This document shows positions 8,243-16,257 of a stretch of DNA of 64,000 nucleotides, in pieces. Origin of the DNA: Streptomyces katrae (GTDB lineage Bacteria > Actinomycetota > Actinomycetes > Streptomycetales > Streptomycetaceae); the NCBI RefSeq assembly GCF_002028425.1, contig NZ_CP020042.1:5369560-5433559 (forward strand), in the 5' to 3' direction. Made by a program: the position numbers and the translations under genes. Under the pieces are notes generated by a model. The model made no database searches. It had not been told where the DNA came from and worked only from the letters and a program-made list of their open reading frames with translations. Numbering within the stretch: position 1 is the stretch's first letter; each line of letters opens with the position of its first letter.

Positions 8243-10474
8243 ATGTCAGCAAGGAACTGGACCCTCGGGCTGGCCGTGGGAGCCGTACTCGCGGCCGCCG
8301 CCGGGGCCCCCTCGGCCCTCGCGGCCGGCCCCGGCACCGCCCCGCCGCCGGCCCGCGCCCTGCGGGCCCCGCTGCCCGGCGGCCTCGGTCCGTGCGTCCC
8401 CGGCGGCACCGGCCCGGGCCAGGGCTGCCCGCCCGTATGGCCCGACCCCAACAACGGCGCCTTCACCGGCCGGGACAACGGCATCAACCTCTTCGTCGGA
8501 GGCGACATGCTGGTGCGCCGGGGAGCCGCCGAGGCCGAGGGCAAGGTCGTGGTCCTCGGCGACTTCGACATGAACAAGTCCGCCGGCGGCAACGTCTACA
8601 ACGTGGGCATCGCCGGCGTCGGCTCCCGGGTCCCCCCGGCGGACGGCTCGGACTTCCTGACCACCGGCGACGACATCACGGTCGCCTCCGGCCAGCGGCT
8701 CCTCGCCGACGGCGGCGTCGTCCGCTACGCGGGCACCCTCACCGGCACGGTGACCGGCACCCTCACCCACGACACGAACGCCGCCGCCCCCTATGCCGCG
8801 TTGCGCGGGCAGCTCGGCGCCGCGAGCGCCTGCTACGCCTACCCGCGGGGCGTCCCGCGCACCGCCACCGGGCGGGCCGTCTGGAGCGCGCAGGAGACCG
8901 TCTTCACCGGCGACGGCACCTCCATGCTCCAGGTCTTCAACGTGGACTTCGACCTCTCGGGCCCCGGCACCGCCCAGCAGTCCATCCGCTTCGCGGGCAT
9001 CCCGGCCGGCGCCACCGTCCTGGTCAACGTCACCGGCGAGGCCCGCGCGCTGCGCGTCAACAACGTCATGCTGCCGCCCGGACTGCGCGAGCGGCTGCTG
9101 TGGAACTTCCCCGACGCCCAGGCCGTCGGCCTCGCCGGCTCGGCCCAGCTCGGCGGCAGCGTGCTCATCGGCCAGGACGCCTCCGTCGCCACGGTCTCCG
9201 TCATCGGCGTCAACGGCCGCTTCTTCACCGCGGGCAACGTCACCCACACCAGCCCCACCGAGACCACGGGCCTCGGCGCCGAGTTCCACGCCTACCCCTT
9301 CGACGGCGACCTGCCCGAATGTGCCCCCAACCCGGCCGTCACCGGCCGGGTGTCCGTGCTGAAGACCGACGACGAGGGGCGTCCGCTGCCCGGCGCCCGC
9401 TTCGAGCTGTGGCGCGAGAGCAACGGAGTGGCGGGCCTGCAGACCGCGGGCGCCAACCCCGACACCCGCGTGAGCGACTGCACCACCCCCGCCGACGGCA
9501 CCTGCACCCGAGAGGAGGAGCTCGGCGGCTACTACTGGCGCGAGACGGCCGCGCCCGCCGGGTACGAGCTGCCGGCCGACCCGGTCTTCCCGCTCGTCCT
9601 GACCCGGGAGAACGCCGAGCGGGGAGTGCGCGTCACCGCCCAGAACCGCCGCACGACACCCCCCGAGCCCAGCGCCCGGGTGGTGCTGCGCAAGGTCGAC
9701 CTGGAGAGCGGCGAGCCCGTGCCCGGAGGCCGCTTCGAGCTGTGGCGCGAGACCAACGGCGTCCCCGACCTCCAGACGGGCGGTCAGGACCCGGACACCC
9801 GGCTCGGCGGCGCCTGCGTGACCGACACCCAGGGCAGCTGCACGGTGGAACTGCCCGTCGGTGAGCGCTACTACTGGCGTGAGGTCGGCGTCCCCTACGG
9901 CTACGAGCGCCCCGCCGACCCGGTCACCGCCTTCGACCTGGAGGACGGCGACATCGCCCAGGGGCTCGTCGTCACCATCCGCAACCAGCGCAGGGACGTG
10001 GAGCACCCCGGCTCCATCACGGTCGTCAAGAAGGACGCCAAGACCCGCAAGCCGCTGGCCGGCGGCGTGTTCCAGCTGTGGAAGGAGACCAACAACACCG
10101 AGGGCCTGCAGACCGGGGGCCAGTACCCCGACGAGCGCATCGGTGAGCCCTGCACCACCGGCGGCAACGGGGCCTGCGCGTTCGACCGGCTCGCCCCGGG
10201 CTCGTACTACGTCCTGGAGACCGCGGCCCCCGACGGCTACGCCCTGCCCGCCGACCGGGTCACGGGTCCGCTGAAGCTGGACGGCGCCGCCGGCCGGGAG
10301 ATCGTGGCCCTGGTCTTCAACAAGCGGGACAGGCACGGCAAGCCGGACCACCACGAGCCCGGCCACGACAAGCCGGGCCACGACGAGCCCGGTCACGACG
10401 AGCACGACGAGCACGACAGGCACGGCCTCCCAGGCCTCGGCGGCGGCTGGACCGCCACCCGCGGCCGGAGCTGA
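8243..10474 (+). CDS. Secreted choice-of-anchor A protein with three SpaA/Cna-B domains
   Basis: Surface or extracellular protein of 743 residues. A signal peptide (MSARNWTLGLAVGAVLAAAA) follows GGACGGAG; an ATG at 8216 lacks such a site. Residues about 70-355 form a choice-of-anchor A domain (GRDNGINLFVGGDML). Three SpaA-like domains follow at about 363-470, 476-590 and 589-695. Each has a strand-1 lysine (VLKTD, LRKVD, VVKKD), a glutamate (YYWRETAAP, YYWREVG, YYVLETAAP) and a terminal asparagine (TAQNR, IRNQR, VFNKR), the triad for intramolecular Lys-Asn isopeptide bonds. The tail is rich in His, Asp, Gly and Pro (PGHDKPGHDEPGHDE). I find no LPxTG motif or C-terminal membrane anchor, so attachment is unclear. 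Confidence 0.9.
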   Translation: MSARNWTLGLAVGAVLAAAAGAPSALAAGPGTAPPPARALRAPLPGGLGPCVPGGTGPGQGCPPVWPDPNNGAFTGRDNGINLFVGGDMLVRRGAAEAEGKVVVLGDFDMNKSAGGNVYNVGIAGVGSRVPPADGSDFLTTGDDITVASGQRLLADGGVVRYAGTLTGTVTGTLTHDTNAAAPYAALRGQLGAASACYAYPRGVPRTATGRAVWSAQETVFTGDGTSMLQVFNVDFDLSGPGTAQQSIRFAGIPAGATVLVNVTGEARALRVNNVMLPPGLRERLLWNFPDAQAVGLAGSAQLGGSVLIGQDASVATVSVIGVNGRFFTAGNVTHTSPTETTGLGAEFHAYPFDGDLPECAPNPAVTGRVSVLKTDDEGRPLPGARFELWRESNGVAGLQTAGANPDTRVSDCTTPADGTCTREEELGGYYWRETAAPAGYELPADPVFPLVLTRENAERGVRVTAQNRRTTPPEPSARVVLRKVDLESGEPVPGGRFELWRETNGVPDLQTGGQDPDTRLGGACVTDTQGSCTVELPVGERYYWREVGVPYGYERPADPVTAFDLEDGDIAQGLVVTIRNQRRDVEHPGSITVVKKDAKTRKPLAGGVFQLWKETNNTEGLQTGGQYPDERIGEPCTTGGNGACAFDRLAPGSYYVLETAAPDGYALPADRVTGPLKLDGAAGREIVALVFNKRDRHGKPDHHEPGHDKPGHDEPGHDEHDEHDRHGLPGLGGGWTATRGRS

Positions 10475-10480
10475 CGCACC

Positions 10481-10511
10481 GACGGCCGGTGCGCCCCGTG
10501 CACCGGCCGTC
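10481..10511 (+). terminator. Terminator hairpin after the SpaA-domain gene
   Basis: A perfect 12-bp stem (GACGGCCGGTGC with its complement) and a 7-base loop begin 6 bases after the stop codon. There is no U-tract, as is common in Streptomyces. Confidence 0.7.
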
Positions 10512-10651
10512 CGCAGGTCCGCCGGGTCCCCGGCGTGGCGGCGGTTGGGACGGAACGGTGACATGACCGTGCCTATTCGTAATCCCCCCATGTGATTTCC
10601 TGTCGGCAAGCGCGCGACTGTCCGTGCGCGGGGGACATGGGGAGAACACAA

Positions 10652-11884
10652 GTGAACGTGCAGCCGATACGCGGCCGCGTCCGCACCGGCCTGCCGGCCC
10701 TGCTGCTGGGCGCGGCCCTTCTGCTGACCACGGCGTGCAGCAACGGCGGTGACGCCGCGGGCGGCGGTGGCGACAACGGGAAGCCCGGCGGCGGCAACGC
10801 GGCCAAGGCCAACACCGAGGCCTCGAAGGCCGTGGTCAGCGTCAAGCCGGACGACGGCGCCAAGGAGGTCGCCACCAACGGCGTCCTGAAGATCTCCAGC
10901 ACCGGCGGCAAGCTGACGACGGTGACGGTCGCCGACACCAAGGGCAACGCGGTCGAGGGCAAGCTGACCCCCGACGGCTCCGGCTGGGAGCCCGCCCGCA
11001 ACCTGGCCTCCGCGACCGAGTACAAGGTGCACGCGGTCGCCAAGGACGAGGCCGGCCGGGAGTCCGCCAAGGACACCACCTTCACCACCCTCACCCCGCA
11101 GAACACCTTCGTCGGCCACTACACGCCCGAGGACGGCTCGACCGTCGGCGTGGGCATGCCGGTGTCGATCAACTTCACCCGCGGCATCACCAACACCGAG
11201 GCCGTCGAGAAGGCCATCACGGTCACGGCCGAGCCCTCCGTCCCGATCGAGGGCCACTGGTTCGGCAACGACCGCCTCGACTTCCGTCCGGAGAAGTACT
11301 GGGCCGCCGGCACCAAGGTCACCGTGAAGCTCGCCCTCGACGGCGTCGAGGGCCGCCCCGGGGTCTACGGCAAGCAGACCCGTACGGTCACCTTCACCGT
11401 CGGCCGCTCCCAGGTCTCCACGGTCGACGCGACGGCCAAGACGATGGAGGTCGTCCGCGACGGCCAGGTCATCAAGAACCTGCCCATCACCGCCGGCGCC
11501 CCCGCCACGACCACCTACAACGGTCAGATGGTCATCAGCGAGAAGTACAAGGTGACCCGGATGAACGGCGCCACCGTCGGCTTCGGCGGCGAGTACGACA
11601 TCTCGGACGTCCCGCACGCGATGCGCCTGTCGAACTCCGGCACCTTCGTCCACGGCAACTACTGGGCCGCCTCCAGCACGTTCGGCAAGGAGAACGTCAG
11701 CCACGGCTGCGTCGGCCTCGAGGACGAGCGCGGCGCCGGAGACCCCAACACCCCGGCCGCCTGGTTCTTCGACGAGTCCCTGATCGGCGACGTGGTCATC
11801 GTGAAGAACTCCAAGGACAAGCAGATCGCCCCGGACAACGGCCTCAACGGCTGGAACATGGACTGGGCGGAGTGGAAGAAGTAG
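10652..11884 (+). CDS. L,D-transpeptidase lipoprotein, second paralogue
   Basis: Same architecture as the gene at 6838: signal sequence ending in TTAC (Cys at about residue 29), a Ser/Gly/Asn linker, two Ig-like domains (VSVKPDDGAKEVATNGVLKI; GHYTPEDGSTVGVGMPVSIN) and a YkuD domain with HGNYWAASSTFG and the catalytic VSHGCVGL. The 410-residue product starts at GTG 10652, chosen because GGGGAG lies 7 bases upstream; the open frame extends to 10592 but without such a site. The enzyme would build meso-DAP-to-meso-DAP 3-3 crosslinks outside the membrane. Close likeness to its neighbour suggests an old local duplication. Confidence 0.94.
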   Translation: MNVQPIRGRVRTGLPALLLGAALLLTTACSNGGDAAGGGGDNGKPGGGNAAKANTEASKAVVSVKPDDGAKEVATNGVLKISSTGGKLTTVTVADTKGNAVEGKLTPDGSGWEPARNLASATEYKVHAVAKDEAGRESAKDTTFTTLTPQNTFVGHYTPEDGSTVGVGMPVSINFTRGITNTEAVEKAITVTAEPSVPIEGHWFGNDRLDFRPEKYWAAGTKVTVKLALDGVEGRPGVYGKQTRTVTFTVGRSQVSTVDATAKTMEVVRDGQVIKNLPITAGAPATTTYNGQMVISEKYKVTRMNGATVGFGGEYDISDVPHAMRLSNSGTFVHGNYWAASSTFGKENVSHGCVGLEDERGAGDPNTPAAWFFDESLIGDVVIVKNSKDKQIAPDNGLNGWNMDWAEWKK

Positions 11885-11905
11885 GAGGGTCGGCTCCCTG
11901 ACCCG

Positions 11906-11940
11906 GTGGCCCGGTGCTGTGACCCACAGCACCGGGCCAC
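11906..11940 (+). terminator. Strong intrinsic-type hairpin after the second L,D-transpeptidase
   Basis: A perfect 16-bp stem (GTGGCCCGGTGCTGTG and complement) with an ACC loop, followed by TTCTCGTT. It lies 21 bases after the stop codon and just before the enoyl-CoA hydratase promoter region. Confidence 0.85.
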
Positions 11941-11970
11941 TTCTCGTTAACCGCCGCTAACCTTCCCCGT

Positions 11971-12738
11971 ATGACCATCTCTCTCGAAGTCTCCGAAGGC
12001 GTCGGCACCATCCGGCTGGACCGCCCGCCCATGAACGCCCTGGACATCGCCACCCAGGACCGGCTGCGCGAGCTCGCCGTGGAGGCGACCGACCGCGCCG
12101 ACGTGCGCGCCGTCGTCATCTACGGCGGGGAGAAGGTGTTCGCGGCCGGCGCGGACATCAAGGAGATGCAGACCATGGACCACGCGGCGATGGTCGCCCG
12201 GTCCCGCGGACTGCAGGACGCCTTCACGGCCGTGGCCCGCATCCCCAAGCCGGTCGTCGCGGCCATCACCGGCTACGCGCTCGGCGGCGGCTGCGAGCTC
12301 GCGCTCTGCGCCGACTACCGGATCGCCGCCGACAACGCGAAGCTCGGCCAGCCCGAGATCCTGCTCGGCCTGATCCCCGGCGCGGGCGGCACCCAGCGGC
12401 TGTCCCGGCTGATCGGGCCCTCCAGGGCCAAGGACCTCATCTTCACGGGCCGCATGGTCAAGGCAGACGAGGCGCTCACCCTCGGACTGGTGGACCGGGT
12501 GGTGCCCGCCGCCGAGGTGTACGAGCAGGCGCACGCCTGGGCCGCGAAGCTCGCCCAGGGCCCGGCGATCGCCCTGCGCGCGGCGAAGGAGTGCGTGGAC
12601 GCGGGCCTGGAGGCCGACATCGACACCGGCCTGGCCATCGAACGCAACTGGTTCGCGGGGCTGTTCGCCACCGAGGACCGCGAGCGCGGCATGCGCAGCT
12701 TCGTCGAAGAGGGCCCGGGCAAGGCCAAGTTCGTATGA
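11971..12738 (+). CDS. Enoyl-CoA hydratase/isomerase family protein
   Basis: A 255-residue crotonase-fold enzyme, typical of hydratases that add water to trans-2-enoyl-CoA in fatty-acid beta-oxidation. Oxyanion-hole segments AAGADIKEM (about residues 65-73) and YALGGGCELAL (about 101-111) are intact. The acidic catalytic segment is GQPEILLGLIPGAGGTQRL. The absence of insertions fits a short-chain hydratase rather than a specialised isomerase, but substrate length cannot be judged. It stands alone between a strong terminator and a 259-bp gap. Confidence 0.9.
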   Translation: MTISLEVSEGVGTIRLDRPPMNALDIATQDRLRELAVEATDRADVRAVVIYGGEKVFAAGADIKEMQTMDHAAMVARSRGLQDAFTAVARIPKPVVAAITGYALGGGCELALCADYRIAADNAKLGQPEILLGLIPGAGGTQRLSRLIGPSRAKDLIFTGRMVKADEALTLGLVDRVVPAAEVYEQAHAWAAKLAQGPAIALRAAKECVDAGLEADIDTGLAIERNWFAGLFATEDRERGMRSFVEEGPGKAKFV

Positions 12739-12793
12739 GCGCAGCCGTATGAACACAGCCGCGTGAGTGAACCCCTGCGGGTGGTTTAGCGGG

Positions 12794-12814
12794 GCCTTAA
12801 GGCAGCCTTAAGGC
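12794..12814. repeat. Two adjacent CCTTAAGG palindromes
   Basis: GCCTTAAGGC occurs twice, separated by one A, 55 bases after the hydratase stop. Each copy is a perfect 10-bp palindrome, AT-rich at the centre. It could be an operator or part of a terminator; I see no further support. Confidence 0.4.
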
Positions 12815-12997
12815 GAAACGGTTGATCAACGCAGGGTGATCGGCCCCGTGCGCGCCGTCACCGCAGGTCAATGCGGGGCGCGGCGTGTCCGGTTGCCCCT
12901 CGCATATGCCCGTGCGCCCCCTCGGAAGCCTCGATTCCGCGGGGGCTATTCCCGTGGAACGGCCCGGGCGGGCGCGGTGGCCGTCCATGATGGGTGC

Positions 12998-13501
12998 ATG
13001 GCGGGCCTGGAGGGTGTGGAACAGCCGCGGCAGCGCGCGAGCGCTATGGCCGTACGGCTTGCGGTGGCGGTCGAGGACGAGCAGGGCCTCACGGCGCTGG
13101 AGTCGTACGGCAACCCGGCGGAGGCGGAGGTGACCCTGCCGTCCATGCCGGAGTCGGCGAGCACGGCCCGCCGGCTCACCCAGAGCGTGGTGGTGCGCTA
13201 CTGGGGCCTGTCGCCGCAGATCGCCGAGCACGCCGTCCTGCTGGTCTCCGAGCTCGTCGGCAACGCCGTGCGCCACACCGGGGCCCGTTCCTTCGGTTTA
13301 CGGATGCTGCGCCGTCGCGGCTGGATCCGCGTCGAGGTGCGCGACCCCTCGCGGGGGCTGCCCTGTCTGATGCCGGTGCACGAGCTGGACACCACCGGCC
13401 GGGGGCTCTTCCTCGTGGACAAGCTGTCCGACCGCTGGGGCGCCGACCTGCTGCCGCGCGGCAAGATCACCTGGTTCGAGATGCGGGTCGCGGACCGCTG
13501 A
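12998..13501 (+). CDS. ATP-binding protein, RsbW-like HATPase (anti-sigma factor/SpoIIAB family)
   Basis: A 167-residue GHKL-fold protein of the very large Streptomyces family of stand-alone HATPase_c_2 domains, which act as anti-sigma serine kinases or related switches. The N-box reads LVSELVGNAVRHTGA (about residues 87-101), followed by a G1-type VRDPSRG and a G2-type TTGRGLFLVDKLSDRWG. The start is uncertain: ATG 12998 is used here, ATG 13046 is an alternative, and the open frame extends upstream to 12836. No sigma or anti-anti-sigma gene is adjacent, so its partner is unknown. Confidence 0.85.
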   Translation: MAGLEGVEQPRQRASAMAVRLAVAVEDEQGLTALESYGNPAEAEVTLPSMPESASTARRLTQSVVVRYWGLSPQIAEHAVLLVSELVGNAVRHTGARSFGLRMLRRRGWIRVEVRDPSRGLPCLMPVHELDTTGRGLFLVDKLSDRWGADLLPRGKITWFEMRVADR

Positions 13502-13879
13502 CCCCCGGAACGCCGGAAACCCCCTGTCGCCGAGGTGGGGCGCTGCGGGGGTTTCGTGGGCGCCGAGGACCGGTGGGGTGTGTGGCCCTCGGCGGGTGGG
13601 CTTCGCTCGGGTCAATGGGAAGCCGTGATTCCGACTATGGCAGACGTGGGCCCAAACGCCAAAAGTCCCGACTCGGACATAAGTGTGCATATCCTAAGAG
13701 TTTTCATCTAAATCTTAGGTGAGGTGGGCCACTCGCCTCGTAATCCATGAATGAATATCCACCCCTCCGCGTAATTCATTGATCGCAGAGTGAACGCCCC
13801 ACCCTCGGGACGCCACTTCCGAAGGTCCCAAACTGGGTCAATCAATACCTTCGGGGGCGTTCGCCACTTAAATGGGCAG
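13502..13879. other. Intergenic region with hairpin and AT-rich inverted repeat
   Basis: No convincing gene. The first part holds a terminator-like hairpin (separate entry). From about 13680 the sequence becomes markedly AT-rich. It contains CCTAAGA (13693-13699) and TCTTAGG (13713-13719) as a 7-bp inverted repeat, then AATGAAT and ATTCATT sites near 13750-13782. This looks like a regulated promoter region for the deacetylase-like/beta-propeller operon. Confidence 0.55.
13516..13555 (+). terminator. Hairpin after the HATPase gene
   Basis: GAAACCCCC and GGGGGTTTC form a 9-bp stem around a 22-base loop, 15 bases after the stop codon. Confidence 0.5.
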
Positions 13880-14671
13880 GTGCTCTGTTACCCAGACCGC
13901 CGGACCGCCCTGCGCGCCACTGCGGCGGTCGCCGCCGGTGCCCTCACCGCGGCCTGCGGCACGGGCGGCGCCCCCCCGGCTCCCCGGCCCGTCCAGGACG
14001 CTCCCGCCCGGCCCGAGGCCGCCAAGCCCGCTCCGGCGCCGGCCCCCGCCCCCCGCCGGTTCCCCGGGCAGCCCGTGGAGATCGTGCACGGCCCGCGCGA
14101 GCGGCCGGAGGTCGCGCTCACCTTCCACGGCAACGGGGACCCCGCCATCGCCCGCGCCGTGCTCGCCGAAGCCGAGAAGGCGGGCGCGCACGTCACCGTC
14201 CTGGCCATCGGCACCTGGCTCGACGACCACCCCGACATGGCCCGCCGGATCCTCGACGGCGGCCACGAGCTCGGCAACCACACCCACCACCACCTCGCGA
14301 TCAACTCCCTGCCCGAGGCGGAGGCCTACGCCGAGATCACCGGCTGCGCCCAGCGCCTCAAGCGCCTCACCGGCTCCATCGGCACCTGGTTCCGTCCCTC
14401 GCAGACCCAGAACGCCAGCCCCCTCGTCCAGAAACTGGCCCAGCGGGCCGGCTATCCGCACGTCCTCTCCTACGACGTGGACTCCCTCGACTTCACCTCG
14501 CCCGGCGCCGCGACCGTCGTCAGCAACGTCACCGGGACGATCCACGGCGGATCGGTGGTGAGCCTGCACTTCGGCTACGCGGACACGGTCGACGCGATGC
14601 CGCCCCTCCTCGAAGAACTCGCGCGCCGCAAGCTGCGCGCGGTGACCACCACGGAGCTGCTGACCCCATGA
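13880..14671 (+). CDS. Atypical NodB-fold polysaccharide-deacetylase-family Tat lipoprotein
   Basis: Exported NodB-homology protein of about 263 residues. GTG 13880 gives VLCYPDRRTALR, a twin-arginine n-region, then a hydrophobic stretch and lipobox LTAAC; a GTG at 13790 would add a poor leader. Motif 2 (LGNHTHHH) keeps the two metal histidines. Motif 3 reads FRPSQT, motif 4 SYDVDSLDF and motif 5 VVSLHFGY with its histidine. Motif 1, normally TFDDGP, reads TFHGNGD, so the catalytic base and one metal ligand are replaced. It may be a divergent metalloenzyme or a binding protein. The stop overlaps the next gene's start. Confidence 0.85.
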   Translation: MLCYPDRRTALRATAAVAAGALTAACGTGGAPPAPRPVQDAPARPEAAKPAPAPAPAPRRFPGQPVEIVHGPRERPEVALTFHGNGDPAIARAVLAEAEKAGAHVTVLAIGTWLDDHPDMARRILDGGHELGNHTHHHLAINSLPEAEAYAEITGCAQRLKRLTGSIGTWFRPSQTQNASPLVQKLAQRAGYPHVLSYDVDSLDFTSPGAATVVSNVTGTIHGGSVVSLHFGYADTVDAMPPLLEELARRKLRAVTTTELLTP

Positions 14672-15855
14672 CGACCACCCGCCTTCCCCGGAAGGCCACC
14701 GTGCTGCTGGCCGGTCTGGTCCTCGCCGCCCTGGCCGGCTGCGGATCGGCCGACAAGGCGCCCGCCGAGGCACTCGGCTCCAAGGGGCCGGCCAACCCCG
14801 TCAAAGCCGTGCCCGCCGTACCGCCGGGGCTGGCCGGGATGCCCCCGGTGCTCGACCCGGCCGACGTGTACGCGGCGGACCGGCCGAACAAGCTCTCCCC
14901 GGTGGTCAAGGGCTTCCCGTCGCGCGTCTACGTGCCGAACACCAACTCCAACACGGTGTCCGTCATCGACCCGGCCACCTACAAGGTCGTCGACACCATC
15001 CCGGTCGGCGTCCAGCCCCAGCACGTGGTGCCCTCGTGGGACATGAAGACCCTCTGGGTCAACAACAACCGCGGCCACACCCTCACCCCCATCAACCCGG
15101 CCACCGGCGAGGCGGGCGAGCCGGTCGAGGTCCACGACCCGTACAACCTCTACTTCACCCCCAACGGCAAGTACGCCATCGTGATGGCCTCCATGGACCG
15201 CGAGCTGGTCTTCCGCGACCCGCACACCATGAACCGGGTCAAGACCGTCCCCGTGACCTGCTTCGGCGTCAACCACGCGGACTTCTCCCTCGACGGCCGC
15301 TATTTCATCGTCAGCTGCGAGTTCTCCGGCGAACTGCTCAAGGTCGACACCGAGAAGATGGAGGTCATCGGGCAGCAGAAGCTCCCGTTCGAGGGCGCGA
15401 TGCCCCAGGACGTGAAGATCTCGCCCGACGGGAAGACCTTCTACGTCGCCGACATGATGGCGCACGGCATGTGGGTGCTCAGCGGCGACAAGTTCGACGT
15501 CCCCAAGCTGCTCCCCACCGGCAAGGGCTGCCACGGCCTCTACGTCAGCCGCGACTCCCGCGAGATGTACGTCTCCAACCGTGGCGAGGGCAGCATCTCC
15601 GTCTTCGACTTCAAGAAGAACCAGCTCACCAAGAAGTGGGAGCTGCCCGACGGCGGCAGCCCCGACATGGGCGGGGTCTCGGCCGACGGCAAGGTGCTGT
15701 GGCTGTCCGGCCGCTACAACTCCGAGGTCTACGCGATCGACACCACCACCGGCAAGGAGCTGGCGAAGATCCCCGTCGGCAGCGGCCCGCACGGCCTGGC
15801 CGTCTACCCGCAGCCCGGCCGCTACTCGCTCGGCCACACCGGCATCTTCCGCTAG
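14668..15855 (+). CDS. YncE/YVTN-family beta-propeller lipoprotein
   Basis: A 395-residue secreted lipoprotein (signal sequence with lipobox LAGC, Cys near residue 26). The mature part is made of repeats of about 40-45 residues typical of seven-bladed propellers, such as YVPNTNSNTVSVIDPATYKV, YVSNRGEGSISVFD and VYAIDTTTGKELAKIPVG. Its ATG overlaps the stop of the NodB-fold gene by 4 bp (ATGA), so the two are translationally coupled and probably act together at the cell surface. No catalytic residues or heme-binding motif are evident. Function is unknown beyond protein or ligand binding by analogy. Confidence 0.88.
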   Translation: MTTTRLPRKATVLLAGLVLAALAGCGSADKAPAEALGSKGPANPVKAVPAVPPGLAGMPPVLDPADVYAADRPNKLSPVVKGFPSRVYVPNTNSNTVSVIDPATYKVVDTIPVGVQPQHVVPSWDMKTLWVNNNRGHTLTPINPATGEAGEPVEVHDPYNLYFTPNGKYAIVMASMDRELVFRDPHTMNRVKTVPVTCFGVNHADFSLDGRYFIVSCEFSGELLKVDTEKMEVIGQQKLPFEGAMPQDVKISPDGKTFYVADMMAHGMWVLSGDKFDVPKLLPTGKGCHGLYVSRDSREMYVSNRGEGSISVFDFKKNQLTKKWELPDGGSPDMGGVSADGKVLWLSGRYNSEVYAIDTTTGKELAKIPVGSGPHGLAVYPQPGRYSLGHTGIFR

Positions 15856-15895
15856 GCCCGCCCGCCCGGACGGGAACGCGACGGCGTCCTGGGAG

Positions 15896-15927
15896 CCCGC
15901 CCACGGCTCCGGGGACCCGTGGGCGGG
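15896..15927 (+). terminator. Terminator hairpin of the deacetylase-like/propeller operon
   Basis: CCCGCCCACGG pairs perfectly with CCGTGGGCGGG (11 bp) around a 10-base loop, 40 bases after the propeller stop. Confidence 0.65.
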
Positions 15928-15986
15928 GACGGCCCCCGGTCCGGCTACCCTGAGCCGGTCAACAAGCACCAGGAAGGGGTGGCCCA

Positions 15987-16199
15987 GTGGCGGACATCGA
16001 CAAGGCACGTGAGACGTTCGACCGGTTCGACGCGAACGGCGACGGCGTCATCACGGCCGACGAGTACAGCGCGGCCATGAAGGCGATGGGGGACGCGTTC
16101 GTCACCCCCGCGGTCGCCGACGCGATCATCGCGGCGAAGGACCTCAACGGCGACAAGCTGCTGAGCTTCGACGAGTTCTGGGCCGACCTGAACAAGTAA
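15987..16199 (+). CDS. Small EF-hand calcium-binding protein
   Basis: A 70-residue protein made of one EF-hand pair. Loop 1 is DANGDGVITADE and loop 2 is DLNGDKLLSFDE; both keep the 12-residue pattern with acidic positions 1, 3, 5 and 12, so both should bind calcium. The GTG start at 15987 has AGGAAGGGG upstream. No signal peptide, so cytoplasmic. Small calmodulin-like proteins of this kind are common in Streptomyces, but their targets are mostly unknown. Confidence 0.92.
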   Translation: MADIDKARETFDRFDANGDGVITADEYSAAMKAMGDAFVTPAVADAIIAAKDLNGDKLLSFDEFWADLNK

Positions 16200-16226
16200 G
16201 GCCCCGCCGAACGGGCGCCGCGCCCG

Positions 16227-16253
16227 CCTCCGTCCCGCCCGCCGGGACGGGGG
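16227..16253. terminator. Bidirectional hairpin between EF-hand and PadR genes
   Basis: CGTCCCG and CGGGACG form a stem extended by flanking C-G and one G-U pair, with a CCCGC loop. It lies between two convergent genes. Confidence 0.5.
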
Positions 16254-16257
16254 CGCG

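Noticed and set aside
8246..11932. A very long reverse-strand open frame (over 1200 codons) opposite the transpeptidase/SpaA region
   Set aside because: Its translation is Gly/Val/Asp-rich without motifs, and it is the mirror of well-supported forward genes; high GC removes stop codons on the opposite strand.
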